Counted from the stretch's first letter, positions 47,289-56,884 are shown. The stretch: 64,000 nucleotides of DNA from Chania multitudinisentens RB-25 (GCF_000520015.2 NZ_CP007044.2:3100001-3164000), one strand, 5' to 3'. Numbers and translations: made by a program. Notes: generated by a model from the sequence alone, not told the origin.

Positions 47289-50200
47289 ATGCTGACGCTG
47301 CTCAATAGGTTAAAACAGTCTGGTTACGCCGTCTGGACAGAAGACCATAAGATTAAGTTAAGCCGGGCAGGTGGGGAGATTGAGGACGAGGTGCGCGGGC
47401 AGATCCGTGCCAGCCGGGAGCCGCTATTGGCCTGCCTGGAACATAATCACATCAGGTCGAAGTCCTGTTTTGAACAACGGAATATTTTTAGCGTGCTCCC
47501 TGAGAAGCCCAGGGCCACTTTCGCCCAAAAACGCCTGCTGTATCTTGAACAGTTCAACCAGCAGACCGACGTTTATAATATTCCCGTGGTGCTGGAGCTG
47601 TTGAGTGGCCTTGACGTGGAGGTATTTAAAAAGAGCATGGCGGCGATTGTTCAACGCCATGAAATATTGCGAAGCTATTTCCAGTTCAGCGAGCGTGGGC
47701 CAGGAGAGGTCTATTTAAAAATCGCAGATACCCCTTTCGGCATTGATGAAAAAACCGTTACGGCGGACTCGTTGCAGGCCACATTATCGCCACTGCTGGC
47801 GGTGCATCATGAGTTGGCATTACGCCCACCTTTGCAGGTGACCCTGTTGAATGTCGATAACGGCCGCAGGTTGGCGGCGATCGTTTTTCACCACAGCATC
47901 TTTGATGGCTGGTCGCTTGAGGTATTTCTTCATGAGCTGGTGCAGCATTGCCTGCACTACCAGCAGGGTGACCCCTTGACCTTGCCCGAATTGCCCGTGC
48001 AGTATCGCGATGTCAGTGAAGGGTACATGAACCGGATGAGTGGTGAAGTTCTGGCACATCACTTAGCTTATTGGCGGGAAAAACTGAAAGATCACGTAGC
48101 GCTGAGGTTGCCCACCGATCGACCATGCCCGACCATGGTGGACTATCGCGGGGCCGATTTTTTCTTTGATTTGAGTGCCGACCTCTCCCTGCGCATCAGG
48201 GAAGCGGCAAAGCGCTACGGCGTCAGCCTGTATACATTACTGCTGACTGGGTTCAACATTTTGCTGAGTAAATACACCGGGCAGCAGGACATTCTGGTGG
48301 GAACGCTGCTGTCCAACCGTCACCATGCCGAACTCACACACTCAATCGGCTACTTTGTCAATGCGCTGGCGGTACGCAATCAGGTAGAGCCTGAAAGTAC
48401 CTTGCAACAACTTATTATTCAGGTGAAAGAAGAACTGGTACAAACACAGACCTACCAAGAACTCTCTTTTATACACCTGGTGTATCTGCTCAACATAGAG
48501 CGTTCTACCTCACAGAATCCGGTGTTTCAGGTACAGTTCACCGTACAGGGGTTTGGTGCGCATGATGTGGGGGAAAATACGCTATTCAGGGCGTGGCCGG
48601 TGCAAAAGCGTTATGACGTCATCCGGTATGACAGCCGTTTAGAGCGTAAAACGGCACCCGCGCAGGGAGAGTATCCCTTTGATGAGGCCATAACCTATCA
48701 CTCGGCATGGGCTGAAGATATTGATGACCCGGAAAAAATTCGCTGGTGGCCGAATAACGAACAGTACGATGAGGCAGAATATAAGCTCAATCTGTTTATT
48801 GATGACTCTGGGGAAGCACTACGCTGCAATCTGAACTATGCCATGAGCCTGTACGAGCGGGCGACCATTCAGCGACTGGCTCACTATTACTGCCGTATCA
48901 TGGTGCAGATCGTCGCCAATCCGGTCTGCAAAATCAAAGATATTCTCCTGCTGGATCGGGCAGAACAGCAGCAGGTAGTGCGTTATCCAGCCTTAGTGGA
49001 ATATTCAGAGGGAAGTGAACCGCTGTTGCATGCCCGTTTCTCAGAACAGGCCAGGTTATCACCCGATAAGATCGCATTGTTAGCCGGTGAACAGCAGATG
49101 ACCTATGCCGAATTAGAGCAACGTTCTAATCAAATGGCTCGTTATTTGCGGCGACGGTACTTTGCACACCAGGACCATCAGCTCAACGTGGGGGCGCTGA
49201 TAGCGCTCCAGGCCGAGCCTGGGCTGGAAATGATAGTGGGGCTGCTTGGCATACTGAAAGCCGGTGCGGCTTATCTGCTTATTGCACCCAACCTTCCGCC
49301 TGAACAGGTGCTGCAGAGGCTGCATGAATCCGGGGCCGCCATGCTGTTAACGCAGCCTGATGTTCTAACGGCACCGCAGCGGCACGATTTAATTGGCGTT
49401 GAATTGGGCCATAGGCATTATCGTGTGGAATCAACCGAACCGTTGATACTCACACTGCAGGCAGAGGGCCTGGCCTGTATCTGCTATCCGCCAGCGATGC
49501 CGCATTCGCTTCCCGGTGCGACATACTCTCACCGCAATATGCTGCAACAGTTTAGCCATGGTGCTAGCTGCTTTGCCGTTTCTGCTGATGATACCTGGCT
49601 TCTGGCCCATGCGGCAGCAGCGGGGGATGGCCAATGGGAACTTTGGGGGGCGTTACTCTCCGGTGGAACACTGGTTGTTCCCGGTTTTCTGGAGCTTGAG
49701 GATACTCGGTGCCTGGTTCAATTGTGTGAGCGGCATCGTGTGTCAATGTTAAGCCTTACGCCCTCGGCCTTTATCTGCTTTAGTCAACGGGCCATTGCGG
49801 CAAATAGCCCGTTGTCCGCGCTTCGCTACGTGATTTGTAGCGGAGAGGTGTTAAATACCGCTTGGCTTATGCCGTGGTGGGAGCACTATGGTGATACCTC
49901 TCCAGAGGTGGTGAATATGTACCGTGTTGGTGCAGATTTTGTCGCGATGAAATCGCTTTCCCCCGAGCAAGCTGGTGAATACAACAGCGTGGGCAAGCCT
50001 TTGGCCAGCGCAGCCGCCTGCATTCTGGATGCCGAATTAACACCAGTACCTCTTGGAGTAACTGGCGATCTGTATCTTGGGGAAGCCTTTTCTTCAGAAG
50101 TGCCGCTTCATGCGTTTGTGCCAGGGGTGCCTGGCAAAATAGCGTGGCGCAAAACCGGCGACCGGGCCTGTTGGCTAACCCATGGCGAACTTGCTTGGCT

Positions 50201-50780
50201 GAGCCGTGGGGAGGCCACAGATATACCCGGCGGATGGCGACAGACCGCGGAAATTGAACGCTGTCTGGCCTCGTTTCCTGGGCTTGACTATGCGGTGGTG
50301 GTGGCGGGGAAGTCTGCTGATACTTACCCGTTTTCAGCCTACTGTCTAGCAGAGCAACCGCTAGTGATGGATGAGGTGACGACCTATCTTGGTGCCAGTC
50401 TACCCGGCAACATGGTGCCGATTGCTGTTTGTCAGATAGAAGAATTACCTCTGGATACCTATGGGCGCAGGGACGATCAGGCACTTTTCGCCTTGCAGCC
50501 AAAACGGCCCTCGGTGACGCCATTTATTGCTCCTGAAGGCCAGCGGGAGCAGTATCTCGCCAGCGTTTTTTGTGAAGCGTTAGGGGTAAACCAACTGGGT
50601 AGGGATGATAACTTTCTGCTTTCTGGCGCCAGTTCATTGAATATGATCATGGCATGCCATCGCCTGAATAAAGAGTTAAACCAGCATGTGACGTTAAAGT
50701 CATTATACCAATATGCCACCATTGCTCGCCTGGCCAACTATTTGAACCTGCATGGTTCTGGCCAAGGTCAACTTGATTAA
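47289..50780 (+). CDS. Terminal NRPS module: C, degenerate A, T
   Basis: Product of 1163 residues, starting one base after the previous stop codon. The C domain (about 75-500) has an intact HHSIFDG (His201) but carries an extra stretch of about 70 residues near 430-500 rich in Trp, Tyr and acidic residues (RYDVIRYDSRLERK, IRWWPNNEQYDEAEYK). The A domain (about 575-1050) keeps its overall length but has lost its core motifs: the TSGTTGxPKG loop is replaced by CYPPAMPHSLPGATYSH, NxYGPTE by NMYRVGADF, and the NGKVDR Lys region by TYGRRDDQA. It cannot be expected to form an aminoacyl-adenylate. The T domain reads SGASSL (Ser1116). There is no thioesterase domain; the separate TE gene follows. Confidence 0.9.
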   Translation: MLTLLNRLKQSGYAVWTEDHKIKLSRAGGEIEDEVRGQIRASREPLLACLEHNHIRSKSCFEQRNIFSVLPEKPRATFAQKRLLYLEQFNQQTDVYNIPVVLELLSGLDVEVFKKSMAAIVQRHEILRSYFQFSERGPGEVYLKIADTPFGIDEKTVTADSLQATLSPLLAVHHELALRPPLQVTLLNVDNGRRLAAIVFHHSIFDGWSLEVFLHELVQHCLHYQQGDPLTLPELPVQYRDVSEGYMNRMSGEVLAHHLAYWREKLKDHVALRLPTDRPCPTMVDYRGADFFFDLSADLSLRIREAAKRYGVSLYTLLLTGFNILLSKYTGQQDILVGTLLSNRHHAELTHSIGYFVNALAVRNQVEPESTLQQLIIQVKEELVQTQTYQELSFIHLVYLLNIERSTSQNPVFQVQFTVQGFGAHDVGENTLFRAWPVQKRYDVIRYDSRLERKTAPAQGEYPFDEAITYHSAWAEDIDDPEKIRWWPNNEQYDEAEYKLNLFIDDSGEALRCNLNYAMSLYERATIQRLAHYYCRIMVQIVANPVCKIKDILLLDRAEQQQVVRYPALVEYSEGSEPLLHARFSEQARLSPDKIALLAGEQQMTYAELEQRSNQMARYLRRRYFAHQDHQLNVGALIALQAEPGLEMIVGLLGILKAGAAYLLIAPNLPPEQVLQRLHESGAAMLLTQPDVLTAPQRHDLIGVELGHRHYRVESTEPLILTLQAEGLACICYPPAMPHSLPGATYSHRNMLQQFSHGASCFAVSADDTWLLAHAAAAGDGQWELWGALLSGGTLVVPGFLELEDTRCLVQLCERHRVSMLSLTPSAFICFSQRAIAANSPLSALRYVICSGEVLNTAWLMPWWEHYGDTSPEVVNMYRVGADFVAMKSLSPEQAGEYNSVGKPLASAAACILDAELTPVPLGVTGDLYLGEAFSSEVPLHAFVPGVPGKIAWRKTGDRACWLTHGELAWLSRGEATDIPGGWRQTAEIERCLASFPGLDYAVVVAGKSADTYPFSAYCLAEQPLVMDEVTTYLGASLPGNMVPIAVCQIEELPLDTYGRRDDQALFALQPKRPSVTPFIAPEGQREQYLASVFCEALGVNQLGRDDNFLLSGASSLNMIMACHRLNKELNQHVTLKSLYQYATIARLANYLNLHGSGQGQLD

Positions 50781-50788
50781 GAGTGATT

Positions 50789-51496
50789 ATGAAAAAAATA
50801 ACCTTATTTGTACTCCCCTATGCGGGGGGCTCGGCCTATGCCATTTACAATAAGTGGGCGATGTTATTAGGCGAGCGCATTTGTCTGTTTCCGCTGGAAT
50901 ACGCTGGGCATGGGATGCGCATGGCGGAACCTTTTCATCAAAGTATTGATGAGGTTGTCAAAGATCTCATGCTTAAAATCTCGAAAGCGATCGCTACCGG
51001 AACCCCATACGCCCTCTACGCCCACAGTATGGGGTGCATTGTTGCCTATGAATTGCTGCGAGCTATCGATGCCGCAAAGCTGCCTGCCCCTTTGACGGTT
51101 TTTTTATCTGGGCGCAAACCCCCAGATTATCATGAGGCTACTCAGTACCATGCATTATCTGACGCGGAATTTTTAGCTAAAATAAAAAAAATAGGCGGTA
51201 CTCCACAAGAGTTTTTCGTCATGGAGGAACTGGTTAAAACGTTTCTGCCGATCTTGCGTAGTGACTACAGCCTGATTGAGCGTTATTGCCTGCTAATGCC
51301 AATATGCCCAACGACCTCAGATATTGTCTATTTCTTTGGTGAGGACGACGCTCTGGTGACGCTGGAGGAAGCTCAGGCATGGCGTCACTACACCAAGGGA
51401 CATTTTGCTCAGCATCATTACCCCGGAGGCCATTTTTTTATTCACCAGCACTACCCGGATATCTGCAGCAGAATAGGCCAGAAATTGCTAGGGTAA
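50789..51496 (+). CDS. Stand-alone (type II) thioesterase
   Basis: Product of 235 residues with an alpha/beta-hydrolase fold. The N-terminus (ITLFVLPYAGGSAYAIYNKW) and the nucleophile motif ALYAHSMGC (Ser80; usually GHSMG) are those of type II thioesterases of peptide and polyketide clusters, and the catalytic His lies in YPGGHFFIHQH. Type II enzymes clear wrong acyl groups from carrier proteins. Because no megasynthase in this cluster ends in a TE domain, this one may also release the product. The ATG at 50789 follows an AAGAG site; a GTG two codons upstream is an alternative. It is the last gene of the plus-strand unit. Confidence 0.93.
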   Translation: MKKITLFVLPYAGGSAYAIYNKWAMLLGERICLFPLEYAGHGMRMAEPFHQSIDEVVKDLMLKISKAIATGTPYALYAHSMGCIVAYELLRAIDAAKLPAPLTVFLSGRKPPDYHEATQYHALSDAEFLAKIKKIGGTPQEFFVMEELVKTFLPILRSDYSLIERYCLLMPICPTTSDIVYFFGEDDALVTLEEAQAWRHYTKGHFAQHHYPGGHFFIHQHYPDICSRIGQKLLG

Positions 51497-51521
51497 TAGC
51501 GCCCGTTCGTTTTACCCAGAG

Positions 51522-52307
51522 TTACATTTGCTTAAACAGGCATTGAAAACTGCGGCTAACGGCGAGCTTGGTGGAGTTGTTTTTCAGATAGACATGCATC
51601 CTGCCGGTAAAGTCACGCTTAACTTTATCAATCTGGGAGGTGTTGACCAAAATACCACGGTGTATCTGCCAGAAGAGCTGCGAAGCCAGTTGGCTATGAA
51701 GCTCTTTAATGGAAGTGCGGATAATGTACTCGCCTTTGGCCGTGACTACCGTGGTGTACTTATCTTCTGCCTGAAAGAAGTAAATATCATGGACAGAAAT
51801 AAGATGAATACTGTCTTGCTGGCTGGCTTTGATCCATTCCAATTTAGGGGGCGGTGTTTCCAGTTGTAATTTTGCTATAAATTCAGACAGGGTATTGCTG
51901 GAGAGGGTGGGGATATTCTGCCCATGGCTTTTCTGCAGCAAACGTTTTTTTACCCGTTCAAGGGTCAGCTCAAGGCGCCGGGTTTCAATCGGTTTAAGCA
52001 GATAGTCGATAGCCTCATGTTCAAAGGCCGCTACCGCATATTGATCGTACGCCGTAGTGAAAATAATCAGCGGGCAAGGGTTGTGGGTGGCGAGTTTTTT
52101 GGCCACGGTTAATCCATCCATCCTGGGCATACGAATATCTAAAAAGATAATATCGGGCCGATATTTATCTATCATCGCTAGCGCTTCTATGCCATCGCCA
52201 GCGGTGCCTTTAATTTCCAGCGAGGGCCATAGTTCAGAAAGGTTGTAATCTAAATGGCGGCGGAGCAAGGGTTCATCGTCAATGATAAGTGCTGTGCAGT
52301 GTTCCAT
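51522..52307 (-). CDS. LytTR-type response regulator
   Basis: Product of 261 residues. The receiver domain (about 1-120) has the acidic pocket IIDDEP, the phospho-acceptor Asp in IIFLDIRMPRMDG and the Lys in YLLKPIETRR. The C-terminal LytTR DNA-binding domain shows FFQAEDKYTTVVT and FWQIHRGILVNTSQIDKV. Such regulators bind paired sites near ACCGTTxAT. The ATG at 52307 is preferred; the frame extends two codons to a TTG. It lies convergent to the thioesterase gene with 25 bases between, and downstream of the kinase it should serve, so it probably controls the cluster or the barrel operon. Confidence 0.94.
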   Translation of the reverse strand: MEHCTALIIDDEPLLRRHLDYNLSELWPSLEIKGTAGDGIEALAMIDKYRPDIIFLDIRMPRMDGLTVAKKLATHNPCPLIIFTTAYDQYAVAAFEHEAIDYLLKPIETRRLELTLERVKKRLLQKSHGQNIPTLSSNTLSEFIAKLQLETPPPKLEWIKASQQDSIHLISVHDIYFFQAEDKYTTVVTAKGEYIIRTSIKELHSQLASQLFWQIHRGILVNTSQIDKVKRDFTGRMHVYLKNNSTKLAVSRSFQCLFKQM

Positions 52308-52391
52308 ATTCAACCCATATTAATGATGTGTGTCAGGTGTCCACCTTTGCAAGCCAGCGCAGGGGGACGTCTCTTGCGATAATCCATCTCT

Positions 52392-53462
52392 TCACATTAA
52401 TGATTCTACAGACCGGCAACGCACTTCGTTTTCAACAGGTAACAACAGATAGGCGGTAACACCCCCCATGTCGTTTTCGATAATCCTGAGGCTGGCTGAA
52501 TCGGCGTAAAGACTTTTTAACCGACTGTGTATGTTGTCCAATCCGACGCCAAACCCTTGATGTATGCTGTTTCCCAAGCCAATTCCGTTATCTTCAACGG
52601 TGATTAGCAGCTTGTCCGGGGGATGATTACTGACGTTGATATTAAGCAGCCGATCACCCAATGTGCTGGCAACACCGTGCAAAATAGCGTTTTCAACCAG
52701 AGGCTGCAACAGCAGCGGCGGGAAGTTTTGCTCCAGGTTAACCTCTTCGGCGATGGTGACGTTGACGTTAAGCCGGCAACCTAGCCGTATCTTTTGGATA
52801 GCCAGATAAGACTGACAGAAACTCAGTTCATATTTTAACGAGACCTGATCTTCTCGCGTATGCTTTAAATTGTGCCTGAGTAACAGCGTCAGGTGATCCA
52901 ATAAATGGCTGGCTCGATCAACGTCTATATACATCAATGCCTTAAGATTTGCCAGGGTGTTAAATAAAAAATGGGGCTCTATTTGAGATTGCAGCAGACG
53001 TAGCTGGCTTTGCAGTAACTTTTTATCTTTTTCTGCCTGTTGCAATTGCGCTGTTTTCAACTCGGTACGTATATTCAGCTTTTGCTGTTGGTTAAAGAAC
53101 ATAAATATGATCACCACGCTGGCCAGGAGCGCATAGAGCAAGGTTTGGCTTAGCCACCCAGAGAGATCGCTGCCGGTTAATACCAGCAAGGCGATGGTGA
53201 GCAAGGTTCCGATGATAAAACCGATCAGTGAGGAGATATTGTAATTGAGTACGAGCGAACGCCCAGGGAAAAGTTTATGCCAAAAATGGATGCTGAAGTG
53301 AATACAGACCCCATAACAGTAGGAAACCATAAAAATACGCCAATCTGTTGCGTCGGAGTCGTAGGTCGACATAAATATAATGATGGCCACCAGCGTGCAG
53401 GCAAGCAAAGTAATGAGAAAACCACCAGCCCAGGTTCTCAGCTCAAGAATCAGAGCTTTCAT
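52392..53462 (-). CDS. LytS-type sensor histidine kinase
   Basis: Product of 356 residues. Four membrane helices occupy about residues 13-125, with only short external loops, so it probably senses something in the membrane. A coiled coil (KTAQLQQAEKDKKLLQSQL) leads into the His-kinase domain with the phospho-acceptor His in QIEPHFLFNTLANL, and an ATPase domain with LVENAILHGV (N box) and VEDNGIGLG (G1). This is the LytS/AlgZ layout. The start overlaps the stop codon of the barrel gene (TGATG), which indicates a common transcript and translational coupling. A membrane-based signal would fit feedback from a lipophilic product. Confidence 0.93.
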   Translation of the reverse strand: MKALILELRTWAGGFLITLLACTLVAIIIFMSTYDSDATDWRIFMVSYCYGVCIHFSIHFWHKLFPGRSLVLNYNISSLIGFIIGTLLTIALLVLTGSDLSGWLSQTLLYALLASVVIIFMFFNQQQKLNIRTELKTAQLQQAEKDKKLLQSQLRLLQSQIEPHFLFNTLANLKALMYIDVDRASHLLDHLTLLLRHNLKHTREDQVSLKYELSFCQSYLAIQKIRLGCRLNVNVTIAEEVNLEQNFPPLLLQPLVENAILHGVASTLGDRLLNINVSNHPPDKLLITVEDNGIGLGNSIHQGFGVGLDNIHSRLKSLYADSASLRIIENDMGGVTAYLLLPVENEVRCRSVESLM

Positions 53463-54655
53463 CAGAATGTTCCCTCCAGCATAAAGAAAATCACTTTATC
53501 ATCAGGCAGATGGTTAAAAACAGAACCCCGTTTACTCCCATACCACCGGCCTCCGAGTTCCCCCCAGTGGCCATCCGCCCATTGATAACGGGCTCTTACC
53601 GTAGCAATAGCCCCTATATCTTCCGGGGCTATGGTGAGGTCGGCTGAGGGCTGCCACTGTTCTCCTTCATAGCGAACATGGAGCAGCAGATTGTGCCGTA
53701 CCAGATTTTGCGTGGTAAAAAAAGAACGCTCGGCGGATAACAAACCATATAGGTCACCGGTAGCCTGCTGTTTTTCCCCTGCGGCAATCAACTTACGCCA
53801 CTGGCTGTGGCTTGGGCTGCGGCCATCGTACCAGTATTCGGTAAGCAAACTTATCTTATTTTGAAAGTTATAGTTGATACCAGACAGCCACTGTAGTGCA
53901 TTTTTTCCGGTGTCCGTCCAGACCGGAGCCCCGTTGGCAAGATAGTTCTCTCCGTTGACCCCGTGGTTCAGTTGAGTATATTCACCCTGCCATAAGGCAG
54001 AGAAATGTATGGAAGAGGCTTCTCCTAAAACGGTCACTGAACTCCCGCCAACTGACAGTTTTCGTTTGTCATCCCAATAGGTAACGCCCTGCAAATCCCA
54101 ACCGTTCAGCAGAACATAGTATTTAATCCCCCCTCCCTGATAGCGGGGAGATCCATCATCCTGCTGGCTTTGACTATCAGACAGGAGGACGGTCCAGGAA
54201 CCGGTATCGGTATAATGTTCCACGCTGGCTATCCAAGCTCCTTCTTCAATCTGGACACCGATTGGTTGGCGATCGTAGGATTTGATAATATCCAGCGGGC
54301 GATAAGAGTATCCTACCCCCCAGTCCAGGCGTTTTTTACCGAGGGTAAAATCCCAACCCCAGAAGCTGTCATCGACATAAGCTTCGGTCAGGATAAATTC
54401 ATTTTTAGTCCCCTGGGATTCCCAGCGCCGGCCGGTTGTCGCTGCGGCACGCCAACCAAGGTGTTCAACACTGAGATCTAAAACCGACCAGTAGGCATTT
54501 TGATCGTGGTCTTCGAAAAACAGGTTGTTATCCGCGGAAGATCTTGCAAAAGAAGAGCGGTATCCCAACAGCCAATCAGCGGCCAGGACGTTGGCCGAAG
54601 ATAAAAGAAGACACAGACATAGAATAACTCGTTGCAGCCAGACAAGCATAAGCAC
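53462..54655 (-). CDS. Predicted outer-membrane beta-barrel protein
   Basis: Product of 397 residues with a signal peptide (LQRVILCLCLLLSSANVLA) and a mature part made of alternating amphipathic strands rich in Tyr, Trp and Gly, ending in an aromatic residue (MLEGTF), the barrel assembly signal. Examples of strands are WDFTLGKKRLDWGVGYSYR and ALQWLSGINYNFQNKISLL. I cannot assign a family with certainty; it resembles the barrel partners encoded with LolA-like proteins in other exporters. It is the first gene of an operon with the LytS-LytTR pair. As the only outer-membrane protein of the island, it is the best candidate for the last step of export. Confidence 0.85.
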   Translation of the reverse strand: MLMLVWLQRVILCLCLLLSSANVLAADWLLGYRSSFARSSADNNLFFEDHDQNAYWSVLDLSVEHLGWRAAATTGRRWESQGTKNEFILTEAYVDDSFWGWDFTLGKKRLDWGVGYSYRPLDIIKSYDRQPIGVQIEEGAWIASVEHYTDTGSWTVLLSDSQSQQDDGSPRYQGGGIKYYVLLNGWDLQGVTYWDDKRKLSVGGSSVTVLGEASSIHFSALWQGEYTQLNHGVNGENYLANGAPVWTDTGKNALQWLSGINYNFQNKISLLTEYWYDGRSPSHSQWRKLIAAGEKQQATGDLYGLLSAERSFFTTQNLVRHNLLLHVRYEGEQWQPSADLTIAPEDIGAIATVRARYQWADGHWGELGGRWYGSKRGSVFNHLPDDKVIFFMLEGTF

Positions 54656-54986
54656 TTCTCAATTAAGTCACTGTATGCAGTTTAACGGCTTGTTTTTACC
54701 CTACCCCCATGATGCGATGAACAGGCATTTTATCTGATTAAATGTTATTTCATGAGATAAACCAAAGTATAAGGGGGGCATCCAAATCTGTATGCTTCCT
54801 ACCTGTCTCAAGCTGGGGTGTCGCGGTATTGAATGTGGTCATACGCATCGATAACGGATTATTGACGCCAAAAAACAGGAATTACTCACACTGCGCATAA
54901 TATTCATTAGTAACTATTACCTTTCTACTTCTTTCAATTCAAAACATCCTGTAATCTATTAAGAAAATGCTAAGTGTGGAGGATGT
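54656..54986. promoter_or_regulatory. Upstream region of the barrel-kinase-regulator operon
   Basis: No gene is seen. Read on the minus strand, ATCCGTTAT occurs at 54851-54859; the same nine bases lie upstream of the ABC gene at 17217-17225. This shared word is a candidate binding site for the LytTR regulator, but it only partly fits the LytTR consensus. A GGAGGA ribosome site at 54978 belongs to the PAAR remnant on the plus strand. Confidence 0.4.
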
Positions 54987-55248
54987 ATGGCAGGGAAGGC
55001 CGTGATTTTACAAGGCGACAAACCTCTCATGGTGGTGTGTCGCTTCAGGGGGCGCCCGTCATGCAGTTTCGCGGTACCAACGTAGCGCTGGTGGGGCATT
55101 TGGTCTCTTGTTCCCAATGCAAAGGCGTTTTTCCTATTGTGACGGGGCACCCACTGTACAGGTTAGCGGGTTGCCCTTGGCGCTGGAAGGGATGAAAACC
55201 GCCTATGGGGCCGACTTGGTTGCTTCACAACATGAATGTAACGCCTGA
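54987..55248 (+). pseudogene. PAAR-domain protein remnant with two frameshifts
   Basis: The frame opens MAGKAVILQGDK after a strong GGAGGA site and then shifts. Continuing in the next frame gives SHGGVSLQGAPVMQFRGTN followed by VALVGHLVSC and QCKGVFPIVTGHPLY, and a third frame gives SGLPLALEGMKTAYGADLVA up to the stop at 55246. Together these form a PAAR-type tip protein of about 87 residues, the sort that caps type VI secretion spikes or opens a polymorphic toxin. At least two single-base changes break it, and no toxin domain follows. It looks like older debris unrelated to the biosynthetic cluster. Confidence 0.7.
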
Positions 55249-56101
55249 CGACAATATCGTTCAGTGCTAATCACTCTTGCCGGAATGGCAGGAGCACCGG
55301 GAGCAAGGATGCAGTGGCCACGTTAGATACCTTAGAGACCGATCCAGTCGTTTTTCAGCCAGCTCTTCGCTGTAATGGTCAATATTTTTTGTGCCAGTTG
55401 GCGGGCCGTAAACTGCTTACCGGCGTTCATTTGTAACACGTTGATTATCATCTGAGGACGGCTAGTCATATGTACGCCTGCGGTTATATGAATCGCACGA
55501 AAAACTGTGTCTGCTCTGCAATAAGTGATTGGACAACTCCTGTAAATAAACGCAATTTACCTTCCTGGCTTACATACATAAAGCATCGATTTCTATTCTA
55601 TTAACGTGGTGGGTAACAATTGAATTTCATAACTTTTGCAAGAAAAATCGCAATAACATCAGTTTATTACCTGATTCAATTCTACAATATCGATTGAAAC
55701 GTTGCAATCAACCATCTCCAGCGTTCCTGTCAGTCGTTAGAGGAAACACTGACGATTGAGCAAATTGAACTCAGGGAAATAAGATGGGTTCAACATATTG
55801 AGATGGCGAGTGAAATATTAAAAAAGCTACAGTGCTTTTGATGTCGGTCTCCTCAACCAGTTCACGATAATCGATATCATGAATGCACAGTATCTGGTAA
55901 AAACGTTGTGCCAGTCGTTTTGGTGTTCCCCATGTCCGCGGGTACAACATCCCCTAAACAAATGGCATCGTTGAGCAACTACATTACCACTTGTGAAGAA
56001 TGACAAAAAATGGGTGAATTGACTCAGGATAACAACGCGAGCATTAACCACTGGCGTTGTTAGCTTACTTAAGCCCTCAGTGAGGCGTACCTATCACAAA
56101 A
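55249..56101. other. Decayed stretch with short gene fragments
   Basis: No intact gene. On the minus strand, 55332-55469 encodes MTSRPQMIINVLQMNAGKQF and TARQLAQKILTI, which looks like the start of a real helix-turn-helix-type protein; a shift of frame then gives YSEELAEKRLDRSLR. Further upstream on the same strand, near 55830-55930, LAQRFYQILCIHDIDYRELV and EETDIKSTVAF look like another coding fragment. I cannot name either. The rest is AT-rich and non-coding. Confidence 0.45.
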
Positions 56102-56884
56102 TCAGCCCAAGCCCTCATCATTGGCCATCGTTTGTTCCAATAAATCAGTACGATGATAAGCTGCTTCAACCTTGTTTTGCACCGTATGCGCTAATGCGCG
56201 TTCAGCCAAATCCCGAGGGTAGCTTTGCTCACCGCACCAGTCTCGGAAGCTAGAGGCTGTTGCCACGCGCCCTGGCTTATCACTGAGCGTTTCGACACGG
56301 CGCAAGAACGAAGTTAATACCAGATCAGATAATAATGATTGGTTACGGGGGGAGGGGAACACCAACTCGTCATGCAATCCCTTCATACCCTCCAGGAGTT
56401 CAACAGCCCTTGGTACCAATGGAACCCGGTGGATGATGCCTGCTTTCATTCGTTTGGTAGGGATAGTCCAGACAGTAGCTTTTAAGTCAATTTCAGACCA
56501 CTGACCCCCTCTGACCTCACCCGAACGGCAAGCTGTTAGGATCAGCAACTCTAATAGCGAACGGATTAAATCGAAACGTCTGGCATTGCGCAGATGTACA
56601 GCGACAAAGTGTGGTATATCTCGCCAAGACATTGCAGGTTGGTGTTCTGTTCGAATCGTTTTGCTAGGCTGCTGGGACAACAGATGGGTAACAACATCGA
56701 CAGGGTTTGCCACGCAATGACCATGCGCCCATCCCCAGGCCATTACAGCATGCAAGCGTTGTTTCACGCGGCTGGTTGTTTCTGGGATCGACAACCAAAT
56801 CGGGCGCAAAACCTCGGCCATATACGCAGGTGTAATTGTGTCCAGTGGTAATGAGCCGATGGAAGGGAAGGTGTACTGTTCTAG

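Noticed and set aside
55827..56051. 74-codon minus-strand frame
   Set aside because: It has a strange composition (His, Cys and Phe rich) and the neighbouring frame gives a more protein-like reading, so it is probably a shadow of a decayed gene.
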